NCBI RefSeq assembly: GCF_001548055.1
Contig: NZ_AP014724.1
Coordinates: 1,860,001 to 1,924,000, forward strand
Length of the DNA stretch: 64,000 bases
From: Sulfurospirillum cavolei
GTDB lineage: Bacteria > Campylobacterota > Campylobacteria > Campylobacterales > Sulfurospirillaceae
Direction of reading: 5' to 3'
Shown: positions 35,240 to 43,545 of the stretch, piece by piece
Position numbering within the stretch: the stretch's first letter is position 1
How the letters are laid out: each line of letters opens with the position of its first letter
Translations under genes and position numbers: made by a program
Notes under the pieces: model-generated
Seen by the model: the letters and a program-made list of their open reading frames with translations, nothing else
Databases searched by the model: none
What the model was told of the DNA's origin: nothing

Positions 35240-37160
35240 GAGCGACGCGACGGCACGCACGGCGGCAAAAACTCTTTTTCTCAGCCGATTCGAAACGCTT
35301 TATACGGCGGAGAACGTCGAACAAGCGCACTTGCTTTACGAGGAACATCGCTTAGAGATCGACGTTATCGTTACGGAGTTGTCTTTTCCGCACGCAAGCG
35401 GTATCGATCTCATACGTTCGATTCGCGAAAAAAACACTTTCGTAACCGTCGTCGCTTTGTGTGCGCGAGGCGACACGGCGTTAATTCCCCAAGCACTCGA
35501 GCTCAACGTGGACGGGTTTTTGTTTAAACCTTTTACGCAAGAACAACTCTTCTCAACCTTGGATCATCTTTTAGAAAAAATTTACCTGCGCTACGAAAAT
35601 ACGCAAAACGCTTTGTTACTCAAACAATATATCGATATTACTAATGCCAGTTCTATTATCTCCAAAACCGATCCTAACGGCTTTATTACCTTTGTCAACG
35701 ACAAATTTTGCCAAATAACGGGCTATCGACCGGACGAATTACTCGGACAACAACACAATATCATTCGCCATCCCGATATGCCCAAAAGTGCTTTTAAAGA
35801 CCTCTGGGCAACGATCAAGGCGAAAAAAACATGGCAAGGCGTCGTTAAAAACCGTGCCAAAAACGGCGATCCTTATTACGTTAAAACGACGGTTCAGCCT
35901 ATTTTAAACGCCAACGGAGAGATTGAGGAGTTTATCTCCTTGCGTTACGACATCACCGCCATCATGAGCGATAAAAAGCAATTGTTCGACTATCTCTCCG
36001 CCAACGCCCTCTCCGTGCTCATTTTGATTCAAATCGAAGATTATACGGTACTGGAAAAATTTTACGATAAAGGCAGCGTGGAAAAAATCGAACAGACTTT
36101 CGGCAAAACACTGCTCTATTTAATGCCCAATCCTTGGGGTTTTCAACGCATTTATCATCTTGAAAACGGATTGTACGCGTTTGCGATCGACCGACGAAGT
36201 TGCCGCGCGGATAAAGAAGAGATTCACGCCGTCTTGGAGCAATTTTTAGCCAACGTCAAAGAACATGTCGTCAAAATCGACACCATCGAATACGATATTT
36301 CCGTTATTTGCAGTTACACGTACGGGATTTTTAAAGTCTTTGAAGATGCAAAAATCGGTATCGAGCAAGCCATCGCAACCAAACAACCCATCGTTTATGC
36401 CGACGGATTATCGGGCATCGAGTACGATAACGCATTGAAAAACATCGAGACGATTCACACCATTAAAACCGCCATCGATACGGGAAACATTCTCTCCTAT
36501 TTTCAACCGATCGTCGATAATCGTACGCGCAAGATCGCCAAATACGAATCGCTCGTGCGCCTTGTCAACGAAGGCGGGCAACTTCTGACGCCTTACTTTT
36601 TCTTGGAAGTCGCCAAGAAGGGGCGTTATTACTCTAAAATTACCAAAATCGTCCTCGACAATTCGTTTGCGGCACTTCTAAAAATCCCCGATGCCGCCAT
36701 TTCGATCAATCTTTCACTTCACGACATCGAACGCGAAGAGATTATTCGTCATATTTTTCAGCTTTTAGACCGCTATCCCGAGCAGACTTCCCGCATCGTA
36801 TTCGAGCTTTTGGAAAGCGAAGACATTCGCGATATTGCCCACATTCAACGTTTCATTCAAAACGTCAAACAAAGAGGCGTAAAAATCGCGATCGATGATT
36901 TTGGAACGGGATATTCAAATTTTGAGCGTATGCTTTCGTACGAACCCGATATTTTAAAAATCGACGGAAGTCTCATTCGCAATATCGATACCAACGAAGT
37001 CAATCGCAATATCGTCGAAACCATCGTCTTATTTGCCCAAAAACAACGCTTGGAAACCGTCGCCGAATTTGTTGAAAACGAAGCCATCTACTGCATCGTC
37101 ACGGATTTGGGCGTCGACTACTCGCAAGGCTACCACTTCGGACGCCCCGAATTGTTTTAA
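35175..37160 (+). CDS. REC-PAS-EAL protein, putative c-di-GMP phosphodiesterase
   Basis: The product is about 661 residues. A receiver-like domain (about 15-135) has VIVTELSF, with Glu at the phosphorylation site. A PAS domain (about 150-260) has HNIIRHPDMPKSAF, the Aer-type FAD-PAS signature. A degenerate GGDEF-like stretch with no GGDEF motif (about 270-410) follows. The EAL domain (about 420-660) has KYESLVRL (ESL variant), ELLESEDI and DDFGTGYSNFERM. It probably hydrolyses c-di-GMP under redox control. The start at 35175 overlaps psd by 65 bases in another frame; the ATG at 35184 is an alternative. Confidence 0.9.
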   Translation: MNQMSTIRQSPPNQPLTLLYLESDATARTAAKTLFLSRFETLYTAENVEQAHLLYEEHRLEIDVIVTELSFPHASGIDLIRSIREKNTFVTVVALCARGDTALIPQALELNVDGFLFKPFTQEQLFSTLDHLLEKIYLRYENTQNALLLKQYIDITNASSIISKTDPNGFITFVNDKFCQITGYRPDELLGQQHNIIRHPDMPKSAFKDLWATIKAKKTWQGVVKNRAKNGDPYYVKTTVQPILNANGEIEEFISLRYDITAIMSDKKQLFDYLSANALSVLILIQIEDYTVLEKFYDKGSVEKIEQTFGKTLLYLMPNPWGFQRIYHLENGLYAFAIDRRSCRADKEEIHAVLEQFLANVKEHVVKIDTIEYDISVICSYTYGIFKVFEDAKIGIEQAIATKQPIVYADGLSGIEYDNALKNIETIHTIKTAIDTGNILSYFQPIVDNRTRKIAKYESLVRLVNEGGQLLTPYFFLEVAKKGRYYSKITKIVLDNSFAALLKIPDAAISINLSLHDIEREEIIRHIFQLLDRYPEQTSRIVFELLESEDIRDIAHIQRFIQNVKQRGVKIAIDDFGTGYSNFERMLSYEPDILKIDGSLIRNIDTNEVNRNIVETIVLFAQKQRLETVAEFVENEAIYCIVTDLGVDYSQGYHFGRPELF

Positions 37161-37162
37161 AC

Positions 37163-37192
37163 GCTTTGACATGTAAGCTTACATGTCAAAGC
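37163..37192. terminator. 30-bp perfect palindrome made of two inverted ACATGTAA motifs
   Basis: Each 15-base arm holds one motif (GCTTTGACATGTAAG and its exact complement). It lies 3 bases after the EAL-gene stop and 12 bases from the end of the convergent porin gene, so it probably terminates both. The T-tracts are short. Confidence 0.75.
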
Positions 37193-37203
37193 ATAAAAGG
37201 GTT

Positions 37204-38403
37204 TTAGAACTTATAGCTTGCGCTAAATCGAAACTCGTGTTTATCTAAAGCACCCGCTTTATCGCGATTTTCTTTGTCGTACATCACAAGAAGATTGAGC
37301 CCTTTGAGTGCGCCCTCAAAGGCGTAATTGCCCGTGAGTGAAACATAAGAAGCTTTACCGTACGAGAGGTCATCGTCATCGGTTACCGTGTAGCTTGTCG
37401 CAAGCGTCGTTGTCGGTGTAAACGCGTAGCTTAGACCGATCGCATACGCATCGGTGTTCGCAGGATAACTGCTGGAAAGTATGATCGTTCCCGTGTACGC
37501 AAGATCCGCGCCCCAACCGATTCCCGGAGTCACGGTTGCGTCTTTGCTCACGCTGCTATACGCGACATAACCGCCAAGGGCTCCGTATCCAAGGCTTGCT
37601 TTAAGACCGTAAAGATCGGCATTTTTGCTCCCCGTGACGTCTTTATCGCTGTAGTAGTATTGCGCCGCTAAGCCATAGGTAAAGGCGTTAACCATCGCAC
37701 TGTACGCCGCTTCTGCATACGCCATCGAACCATTGGTGTTCAGATCTTCCGCATACGCCGCGGTTAAGGTTAAGCCCGTAATTGATTTATTCACAGCAAC
37801 TAAAGTATACGCACCGTCTTCTAACAACGGAGAAACGCCATACGGATTGCTATAGGTGGTAAATTTACCGATATTGCCCGCCCCATCGGTTTGTGCTTGG
37901 AATTTTTGCACGTAGGCTGCGGTTAAAGTTGTGTTGGGAAGGTCGGTATTGACGATGCTTGCACCCTCAAATGCCTCTTTCACGATACGATTTCCTAAAG
38001 AGGCGATAAGTGGGGTATTGAGGAACATGCGTCCGACTTGAACAGTAGTTTTGCCTGCACTGTACGCTAAATACGCTTCGGAGAGTTGCGCACCCGAGCC
38101 GTACTCATCCCAACCAAACTGTGTTTTCGCATTGGAACTTGCAAACGGCGCACTGTTGGCTTGACCTGTTAAACCGAGGCTAAAGCCGTTGTAGGAGCCT
38201 GTCGTATACCCAAGAACAACGCCCGTGTTAAAAATTGATTCGCCCGAAATAGCAGGATTGCGGTCACGATCCCAGTAAAACGCTTTGAGTTCGCCGCTTA
38301 CTTTGCCTTCTTTAAAAGCATCTGCCAACGTATCGGCACTAAAAGCACAGGTGCTAAGTCCCGCTACACACAAGGCTGCTAAGCTAAGATTTGCCAATTT
38401 CAT
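37204..38403 (-). CDS. Outer-membrane porin (OprD/MOMP-like)
   Basis: The 399-residue beta-barrel protein has a Sec signal (MKLANLSLAALCVAGLSTCAFSA). The Campylobacterota porin start DTLADAFKEGKVSGELKAFYWDRD follows. Middle blocks (LSEAYLAYSAGKTTVQVGRMFLNTPL, FEGASIVNTDLPNTTLTAAYV) are shared with the porin at 60413-61777. It ends FRFSASYKF, with a C-terminal Phe. It would form a general or substrate-selective channel. A 22-bp motif palindrome lies between the ATG and the presumed promoter. Confidence 0.9.
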   Translation of the reverse strand: MKLANLSLAALCVAGLSTCAFSADTLADAFKEGKVSGELKAFYWDRDRNPAISGESIFNTGVVLGYTTGSYNGFSLGLTGQANSAPFASSNAKTQFGWDEYGSGAQLSEAYLAYSAGKTTVQVGRMFLNTPLIASLGNRIVKEAFEGASIVNTDLPNTTLTAAYVQKFQAQTDGAGNIGKFTTYSNPYGVSPLLEDGAYTLVAVNKSITGLTLTAAYAEDLNTNGSMAYAEAAYSAMVNAFTYGLAAQYYYSDKDVTGSKNADLYGLKASLGYGALGGYVAYSSVSKDATVTPGIGWGADLAYTGTIILSSSYPANTDAYAIGLSYAFTPTTTLATSYTVTDDDDLSYGKASYVSLTGNYAFEGALKGLNLLVMYDKENRDKAGALDKHEFRFSASYKF

Positions 38404-38423
38404 ATGTTTCTCCTTCGTAGTGA

Positions 38424-38445
38424 AATACTTTACATGTAAAGTATT
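38424..38445. repeat. 22-bp perfect palindrome in the porin 5' region
   Basis: Eleven-base arms (AATACTTTACA and complement) are centred on the dispersed motif (38432-38437), 21 bases upstream of the porin ATG. This could be an operator or a 5'-UTR hairpin. Confidence 0.55.
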
Positions 38446-38676
38446 GATGACGTTAATTTATACCAAAATGATGCGCCACTCTTTAAAAAGGAACGCCTCC
38501 AGACAGATGCATAAACCCATCTGCCTCATTCTTTAATAAGCCCGTTGTTTTCATAATTAATTTGAAGCTTCAAGAAAAATTTTAAATAAAAAAAAGAGCA
38601 AAAAAATCGAAGAGGAGGAGCATCGTTATGACGAAAAAACTAAGAAGAAATAAAAGAGAAGATAGGTGTCAAAAAA

Positions 38677-38697
38677 GAGGCGGCTTACGCCGCTCTC
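38677..38697 (-). terminator. Terminator overlapping the petC stop
   Basis: On the minus strand the stem (GCGGC/GCCGC with one bulged base and an extension) is followed by TTTTTT. The petC stop codon lies inside the stem-loop. Confidence 0.8.
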
Positions 38698-39539
38698 TTC
38701 CAAATCGAAACTTTCCACAGATACGCTATTAGGGTAAAAATAGCCATAAATCCAATGAGCTGCAAGCCAAGGCTCTCACGCTCCGCTTTCTTGCGATCGC
38801 CCACTTTTTCCAAGTAAGCGATCACTTGCTGTTGAGACGCTTCACTCAGTCCCACGCGAGGCATTGCAATGCCCTCGACCATTTTCAATGGTTCGTTGAT
38901 AAACGTGGTTAAATACTCCGCTTTTTTAGAGCGAATCATCATCGAAAGATCGGGTGCTTCGGCTCCCAAATAATTTTTCATCGATGCGCTTGGCGTTTGA
39001 GCTTTTAATGCATCGTATTTCATGCTGTGGCATCTGCCGCACGCTTCTTCAAACACCGCTTTATCACTGATCGGCGAAGAGCCGATGTTGTTCAAATACG
39101 CCACGACGTCGGCAATCTCTTGATCGCTGAAAAAGCCGTAACTTGGCATAGCATAGGGCTTTGCATCGTTGAATTTGTGCGAAAGCTTGGTTGCACGCAC
39201 GGGGTCTTTTAAAAATCCTGCTAGGTAATTTTTATCGTAAATCACGCCCGCATGACTGAGATCGGGTGGGACAACACCGTAGCTACTCGCCGCATCTTCA
39301 GGGCTCATCGGTGCTTCCAACCCTAGACTTTTAATACCGTGACACGCGATGCAATTTGCCTCGACGAGCAATTTGCCGTTGTCCGCATTGCCGTTGACAT
39401 GTAAAGGCGCCATCTCTTTAAAACCAAAATCGGCGGGGGCAACATGCGGGTGCATTTGCGAATGGGCATACGGTTCAACGCCCCAGTACGTCACGGCGGT
39501 AAAGAAGACCACAATGGCTAAAATCTTCACTTCTCTCAT
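38685..39539 (-). CDS. petC: Di-haem cytochrome c subunit of the bc1 complex
   Basis: The 284-residue subunit is anchored by an N-terminal helix (KILAIVVFFTAVTYWG) and a C-terminal one (LIGFMAIFTLIAYLW). It has two haem sites (CIACH at about 62 and CGRCH at about 166) and downstream Met candidates (MPSYGF, MPRVGL). It replaces the single-haem cytochrome c1 of other bacteria, as is usual in Campylobacterota. ATG 39539 overlaps the petB stop as ATGA and has GGAG upstream; a longer frame to 39632 would lie inside petB. Confidence 0.93.
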   Translation of the reverse strand: MREVKILAIVVFFTAVTYWGVEPYAHSQMHPHVAPADFGFKEMAPLHVNGNADNGKLLVEANCIACHGIKSLGLEAPMSPEDAASSYGVVPPDLSHAGVIYDKNYLAGFLKDPVRATKLSHKFNDAKPYAMPSYGFFSDQEIADVVAYLNNIGSSPISDKAVFEEACGRCHSMKYDALKAQTPSASMKNYLGAEAPDLSMMIRSKKAEYLTTFINEPLKMVEGIAMPRVGLSEASQQQVIAYLEKVGDRKKAERESLGLQLIGFMAIFTLIAYLWKVSIWKRAA

Positions 39540-40789
39540 GCCTTCTCTCCTTTTTTCGCTTCGTATTTCGTGATAATCGGCAGGACGATAAAAAGCCCTA
39601 AGAAAAGCACCGCGGCAAAAAAGCCGACCCATGCGTTCACGCCCGTCGGCGGCAATTTACCGTAAACGGTAAGGACGATCATATCGACGACCAGAAACCA
39701 AAACCACACGAAAAACGCGGGACGTTTATGTGCCGGAGCCGTATTCATCGCATTGCGATCCAAAAACGGCAGTAAAAAAAACACCGTATTGGCAAACACA
39801 AACGCGATCAAACCGATGTCCATCGCCGCCATGCCGCCGATGTCAAAGAAAAAGCCTCGAAGCACTTCGTAGTTCCACAAAAAATACCATTCCGGATAGA
39901 TGTGTGCCGGAGTCTTCATCGAATTGGCGGGTTCAAAGTTGATCGGATCCATCGCAAAATCGAAGTGATAACAGACCAAAAAGAAGAAAAACGTCATAAA
40001 AAAACCGACGACGAAAAAGTCTTTGGATAAAAACACGGGCCAAAACGGTACGACGTTAGACTCTTTAACGCGCCCTTCTTTGTATGTTTTCGCTTCCGCT
40101 TCAAAATCGAGCTCTACGGAATCTTGGTTGTTGACATGCGGAAAGCGAAGCGTGTAAAAATGCACCGCGATGACCGCTAAGATCACCAGCGGTAATAAAA
40201 CGACATGTAACATAAAAAAGCGTGTCAACGTCGCATCGGCAACAACGTAATCGCCGCGTATCCAAATGACCACCGCATCGCCGATCACGGGAATACCGCT
40301 GAAAAGATTGGTGATGACTTGCGCCGCCCAGTAGCTCATCTGTCCCCAAGGAAGCATATAGCCGCTAAACGCTTCGGCGGAAAACGCCACAAAAAGCACC
40401 ATACCCGTCAACCAAATCATCTCGCGCCCTTTTTTATACGAGCCGTAGTAAATACCCGTAAAAAGGTGAATGTAGATGATCAAAAACGTCGCCGACGCCG
40501 CAACGCCGTGCATATGTCGCCACAACCAACCGTACTCGACTTCTTGCATAATGGTATAGTTCACGCTATCAAACGCTAAAGCAACGTCCGGTTTATAATA
40601 CATCAGCAACAAAAGTCCCGTCACCAACAATACCGCAAACAAAGCGATCAAAACCACGCCCATCGCCCATAAAAAGTTGATATTTTTGGGAATCCAATAC
40701 TCACTCATCATCACGCGCATAAAGGCTTTCACCGCCAAACGCTGATCGAGCCAATCGATAAAGCCTTCGGCTTTTTTTATTTGTGCCAT
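39536..40789 (-). CDS. petB: Cytochrome b of the bc1 complex
   Basis: The 417-residue cytochrome b oxidises menaquinol and passes electrons across the membrane between two b haems. About nine hydrophobic helices are visible. Haem-ligand regions include WRHMHGVAASATFLIIYIHLF and RFFMLHVVLLPLVILAVIAVHFY, with FSGYMLPWGQMSYW and PEWYFLWNYEVLRG (the quinol-site Pro-Glu-Trp-Tyr motif). It is second of the Pet subunit genes, after petA. Confidence 0.95.
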   Translation of the reverse strand: MAQIKKAEGFIDWLDQRLAVKAFMRVMMSEYWIPKNINFLWAMGVVLIALFAVLLVTGLLLLMYYKPDVALAFDSVNYTIMQEVEYGWLWRHMHGVAASATFLIIYIHLFTGIYYGSYKKGREMIWLTGMVLFVAFSAEAFSGYMLPWGQMSYWAAQVITNLFSGIPVIGDAVVIWIRGDYVVADATLTRFFMLHVVLLPLVILAVIAVHFYTLRFPHVNNQDSVELDFEAEAKTYKEGRVKESNVVPFWPVFLSKDFFVVGFFMTFFFFLVCYHFDFAMDPINFEPANSMKTPAHIYPEWYFLWNYEVLRGFFFDIGGMAAMDIGLIAFVFANTVFFLLPFLDRNAMNTAPAHKRPAFFVWFWFLVVDMIVLTVYGKLPPTGVNAWVGFFAAVLFLGLFIVLPIITKYEAKKGEKA

Positions 40790-40798
40790 AACGCCTCC

Positions 40799-41299
40799 TT
40801 AGGCTTTTTTCGTCATTTTTTGATACTCCGCACCCTCTTCGCCCAAGACGATCGTTTCACCGTTTCGTTTAAAAGGAGGAATATCCAAAGGACGAGGCGG
40901 CGGGCCGAACGTTTGAATACCGCTCGCATCGAAAACGCCGCCGTGACACGCGCACTTAAACGTTTGAGAACTCGCCTCGTAAGAGGGAATGCACCCCAAA
41001 TGGGTACAAAGCCCGATCAACACGACAAATCGCTTTTCGCCGATACGAATATCGCGTTTGTCGTTGCTTGGCGTCTCCGCGCTTTTATGCAAAATAAAAA
41101 CGGGTTTACCGCGCCATTGAACCGTGTGCATTTCGCCCTCTTTCATACCGGAAAGATCGACGCTGACAAAACCCGCCGACTGAACGCTCGGAAGCGGATC
41201 CCAACTCTTTTTCATCGCGCCCAAGGCAAGCACTCCGCCTACGGCACTGATACCGCCTAGAGCCCAGCCTATAAAATCGCGCCTACTGTGTTGTGCCAT
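40799..41299 (-). CDS. petA: Rieske iron-sulfur protein of the bc1 complex
   Basis: The 166-residue subunit has an N-terminal twin-arginine-type anchor ([24 protein letters not shown]). The [2Fe-2S] ligands lie in [10 protein letters not shown] and CACHGGVFD, and the GPPPRPL loop follows. It transfers electrons from quinol to the di-haem cytochrome c. It lies 7 bases after the small cytochrome c gene and 9 bases before petB. Confidence 0.95.
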   Translation of the reverse strand: MAQHSRRDFIGWALGGISAVGGVLALGAMKKSWDPLPSVQSAGFVSVDLSGMKEGEMHTVQWRGKPVFILHKSAETPSNDKRDIRIGEKRFVVLIGLCTHLGCIPSYEASSQTFKCACHGGVFDASGIQTFGPPPRPLDIPPFKRNGETIVLGEEGAEYQKMTKKA

Positions 41300-41306
41300 C
41301 GATAGA

Positions 41307-41606
41307 CTACTTTTTCGTGATAAAAGAGGCTAACTCTTCGATTTGCGCATCGCTGAGGCTGGCAACTTGCGGTTTCATCATCGCTTTTTGTTCTCTGCCG
41401 TAACTGCCGTCTTTATACCCTTTGAGGGCTTTAACAAAATCCTCTTTGCTCATCTCTTTGATCACGAGGCTTTTATTTAACGCGGCTTTCTCGCCTTGCG
41501 CTCCGTGGCAGGCGATACACTTGGAATATAAAGGATTGGCCGATGCGCTTAAAGCAAGGCTACACCATACCAACGCAACGCTACATGTAAGGGTTGAAAG
41601 TTTCAT
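41307..41606 (-). CDS. Small class I cytochrome c (c553-like)
   Basis: The 99-residue periplasmic protein has a signal peptide ([23 protein letters not shown]). One haem site follows ([11 protein letters not shown]), with a distal Met candidate ([20 protein letters not shown]). It is the first gene of the petABC cluster and is a likely soluble electron acceptor of the bc1 complex, carrying electrons to terminal oxidases or periplasmic reductases. AAGGAG precedes the ATG. Confidence 0.9.
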   Translation of the reverse strand: MKLSTLTCSVALVWCSLALSASANPLYSKCIACHGAQGEKAALNKSLVIKEMSKEDFVKALKGYKDGSYGREQKAMMKPQVASLSDAQIEELASFITKK

Positions 41607-41701
41607 CTACGACTCCTTGAAATTAATTTCCCGCATCGTAGTAAAAAAAAATAGCAAAAAAATGAGATCAAGCCCAAAAAGAAGAGGTAATCTTAATTTT
41701 T

Positions 41702-41829
41702 AAAATAGACTTTTGCAAAAAGAAAAAGCACCAAAGGTGCGTGGGCTTTCTGCCGAAGAAAACGCAGTGTTAACGTAGTCTTTAGAGCTTTGCTTTAAAG
41801 ACGTGTCAAGAGTTCTGCAAAGAACTCTC
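41702..41829. repeat. Structured two-copy element, copy 2
   Basis: This shorter copy of the 17725-17871 element lacks most of the first hairpin. Conserved are GCACC-AAA-GGTGC, the GTGGGC...CTGCCGAAG segment, AGTGTTAACGTA, and the 11-bp stem with a TTT loop (41778-41802), which carries a compensatory G-C to A-U change. The last hairpin is kept in form but not in sequence (GAGTTCT-GCAA-AGAACTC). It lies between the histidine kinase stop and the cytochrome c gene. On the minus strand GCACC-TTT-GGTGC followed by a T-rich run could end the kinase transcript, so strand is ambiguous here. Confidence 0.7.
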
Positions 41830-41877
41830 ATAAATTAAAGCAAGTTTTTTGTGTCAAAGGCGGCGTCCAAGCTATCG

Positions 41878-43545
41878 CTAACTTTCCCGTTTGAGCTTAA
41901 TCGTAAAAAGCGCGCCGTCTTGAGTATTGCTGACGTTAATGATGCCGTTCATATTATTTTCGATAATCATCTTGGTCATATAAAGCCCGATTCCAGTACC
42001 CTGTTTGGCGTGTTTGGTCGTAAAATAAGGCTCGAAAATACGCTCGATATGCTCCGCCGCGATGCCGCCGCCGTTGTCTTCGATTTTGATCAGCGTGTAG
42101 CGTTTGCCGTTTTTAACGCTCATCGCGATGTACGGTGCTTCGATTTGACGTTCGATCAAAACGTCTTTGGCATTGGACAAAACGTTTAAGATCGCCTGCG
42201 CAAACTCGTTGGGATAGCCTAAGACCTGCGCACCCTCGCTTTTTTCCAAACGAAACTCGATGGAGTGGTATTTGAGCGATGCTTGCAAAATCGAACTGGC
42301 GCGTTCGCACGCATGGGTCACGTCGAAAATCTCTTTGGCTTTGGAGGGCTTGAAGAAGTTTTGAAAGTCGCTGATGGTATTGGACATGTACTCGGTGATG
42401 CGGTTACACTCTTCGATTTTGGCGTTTAAAAACTCTTCGGTAAAATCTTCAAAATGGCGTCTGACTTGAATAATCATCAAAAGCGCGTTAATTTCGCCCA
42501 AAGGTTGACGCCACTGGTGCGCGATATTGCCGATCATATTGCCCATGGCGGCAAGTTTGCTTTGCTGGATTAAAAGCTGTTCTTGACGCGTGCGCTCATC
42601 GATCTCTTGCTGAATGCGAAATTCCAAATTATCGAGCATTTCATTCATCACGGCTTTTAAAAGGTTGAGCTGATCGGAGTTGGCGCGCGCCACCAAGCGT
42701 CGATCCAAGTTGCCGAGTTTCAAATCTTCCACTACGTTGGTCGCATCTTCGATCAGTTTGCTGTCTTGCTCCAAATTGGCTTGGATAATTTCGATATTTT
42801 TATTGATACGCCGCGCCATATCGCCTAACTCGTCTTTATTATTCAACGGGATATGAATCCTTGTCGCCTCTTCGGTCGAGGGCGACTTGAGATAATCGAA
42901 AAATTCGCGCAGTCCTTTGCTGACATGTAAGGTAGAATCGACGATATTTTTGGCGATATACGAACCGATCAGCAAGGTAAGCACGATAATAACGATCAGC
43001 CATACGACGATAAAATAACGCGAATTATTTGCCTCTTTGTTGGCTTTGGTAAAGGTATCCGAAGCATGGGAAAGCTCGTTTTGCTGCATTTCATCTAGTG
43101 AATCCATCAGCGCGTAAAATTGGTCGCGTTCAACCGTATTGGCGTTAATAAACGCGCCCTCTTCAAAATCGTCTTTGAGGTAAGACTGGTTCGCCCTAAT
43201 CAACGTTACGTAATTTTGCCACTGATCGTAAACGTTTTTCGGCAAACGTTGGAAAGGTTCGTCCATCTTTTGATACATCGCATTGATCGTCCGTAAAATA
43301 TCTTTACGCAAATCTTCGTTGGGTGCCATAATTAAAGAGAGCGACTGTTCTCTGAGCTTAAAAAGCGGCAAAATATAGGTCTGTTGGATCGTCTGCACGC
43401 GCTTGGAGCCTTCAAAAACGTTGTTGACGTTCACGACCCCTTTTTGCGTAATGTCAAACGCCAAAAAAGAGAGCGTCACGATAGAACAAACGCCCAGCGA
43501 CGCCATCAACAAAAATTTAAGCCGAATGGAGAGGTATTTAATCAT
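41878..43545 (-). CDS. Transmembrane sensor histidine kinase
   Basis: The product is 555 residues. TM1 is at about 9-29, with a helical periplasmic domain at about 35-180. TM2 (YFIVVWLIVIIVLTLLIGSYIA) is followed by HAMP and a coiled coil. The H-box is GNIAHQWRQPLGEIN (His at about 340). ATP-binding boxes are NVLSNAKDVL, IEDNGGGIAAEHIERIFEPYFTT and GTGIGLYMTKMIIENN. The gene overlaps the binding-protein gene by 8 bases, which itself overlaps the response-regulator gene. The three probably form one signalling system for the DmsAB-like genes upstream. Confidence 0.92.
   Translation of the reverse strand: MIKYLSIRLKFLLMASLGVCSIVTLSFLAFDITQKGVVNVNNVFEGSKRVQTIQQTYILPLFKLREQSLSLIMAPNEDLRKDILRTINAMYQKMDEPFQRLPKNVYDQWQNYVTLIRANQSYLKDDFEEGAFINANTVERDQFYALMDSLDEMQQNELSHASDTFTKANKEANNSRYFIVVWLIVIIVLTLLIGSYIAKNIVDSTLHVSKGLREFFDYLKSPSTEEATRIHIPLNNKDELGDMARRINKNIEIIQANLEQDSKLIEDATNVVEDLKLGNLDRRLVARANSDQLNLLKAVMNEMLDNLEFRIQQEIDERTRQEQLLIQQSKLAAMGNMIGNIAHQWRQPLGEINALLMIIQVRRHFEDFTEEFLNAKIEECNRITEYMSNTISDFQNFFKPSKAKEIFDVTHACERASSILQASLKYHSIEFRLEKSEGAQVLGYPNEFAQAILNVLSNAKDVLIERQIEAPYIAMSVKNGKRYTLIKIEDNGGGIAAEHIERIFEPYFTTKHAKQGTGIGLYMTKMIIENNMNGIINVSNTQDGALFTIKLKRES

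Noticed and set aside
38628-38732. 34-codon basic ORF on the plus strand with AGGAGGAG upstream
   Set aside because: It runs antisense into petC and through its terminator. The good ribosome-binding-like sequence lies in a purine-rich stretch that would produce one by chance. The peptide is not recognised.
17725-41829. Two-copy element as an insertion sequence or MITE
   Set aside because: I saw no terminal inverted repeats, target duplications or transposase, and the differences between copies follow RNA pairing.
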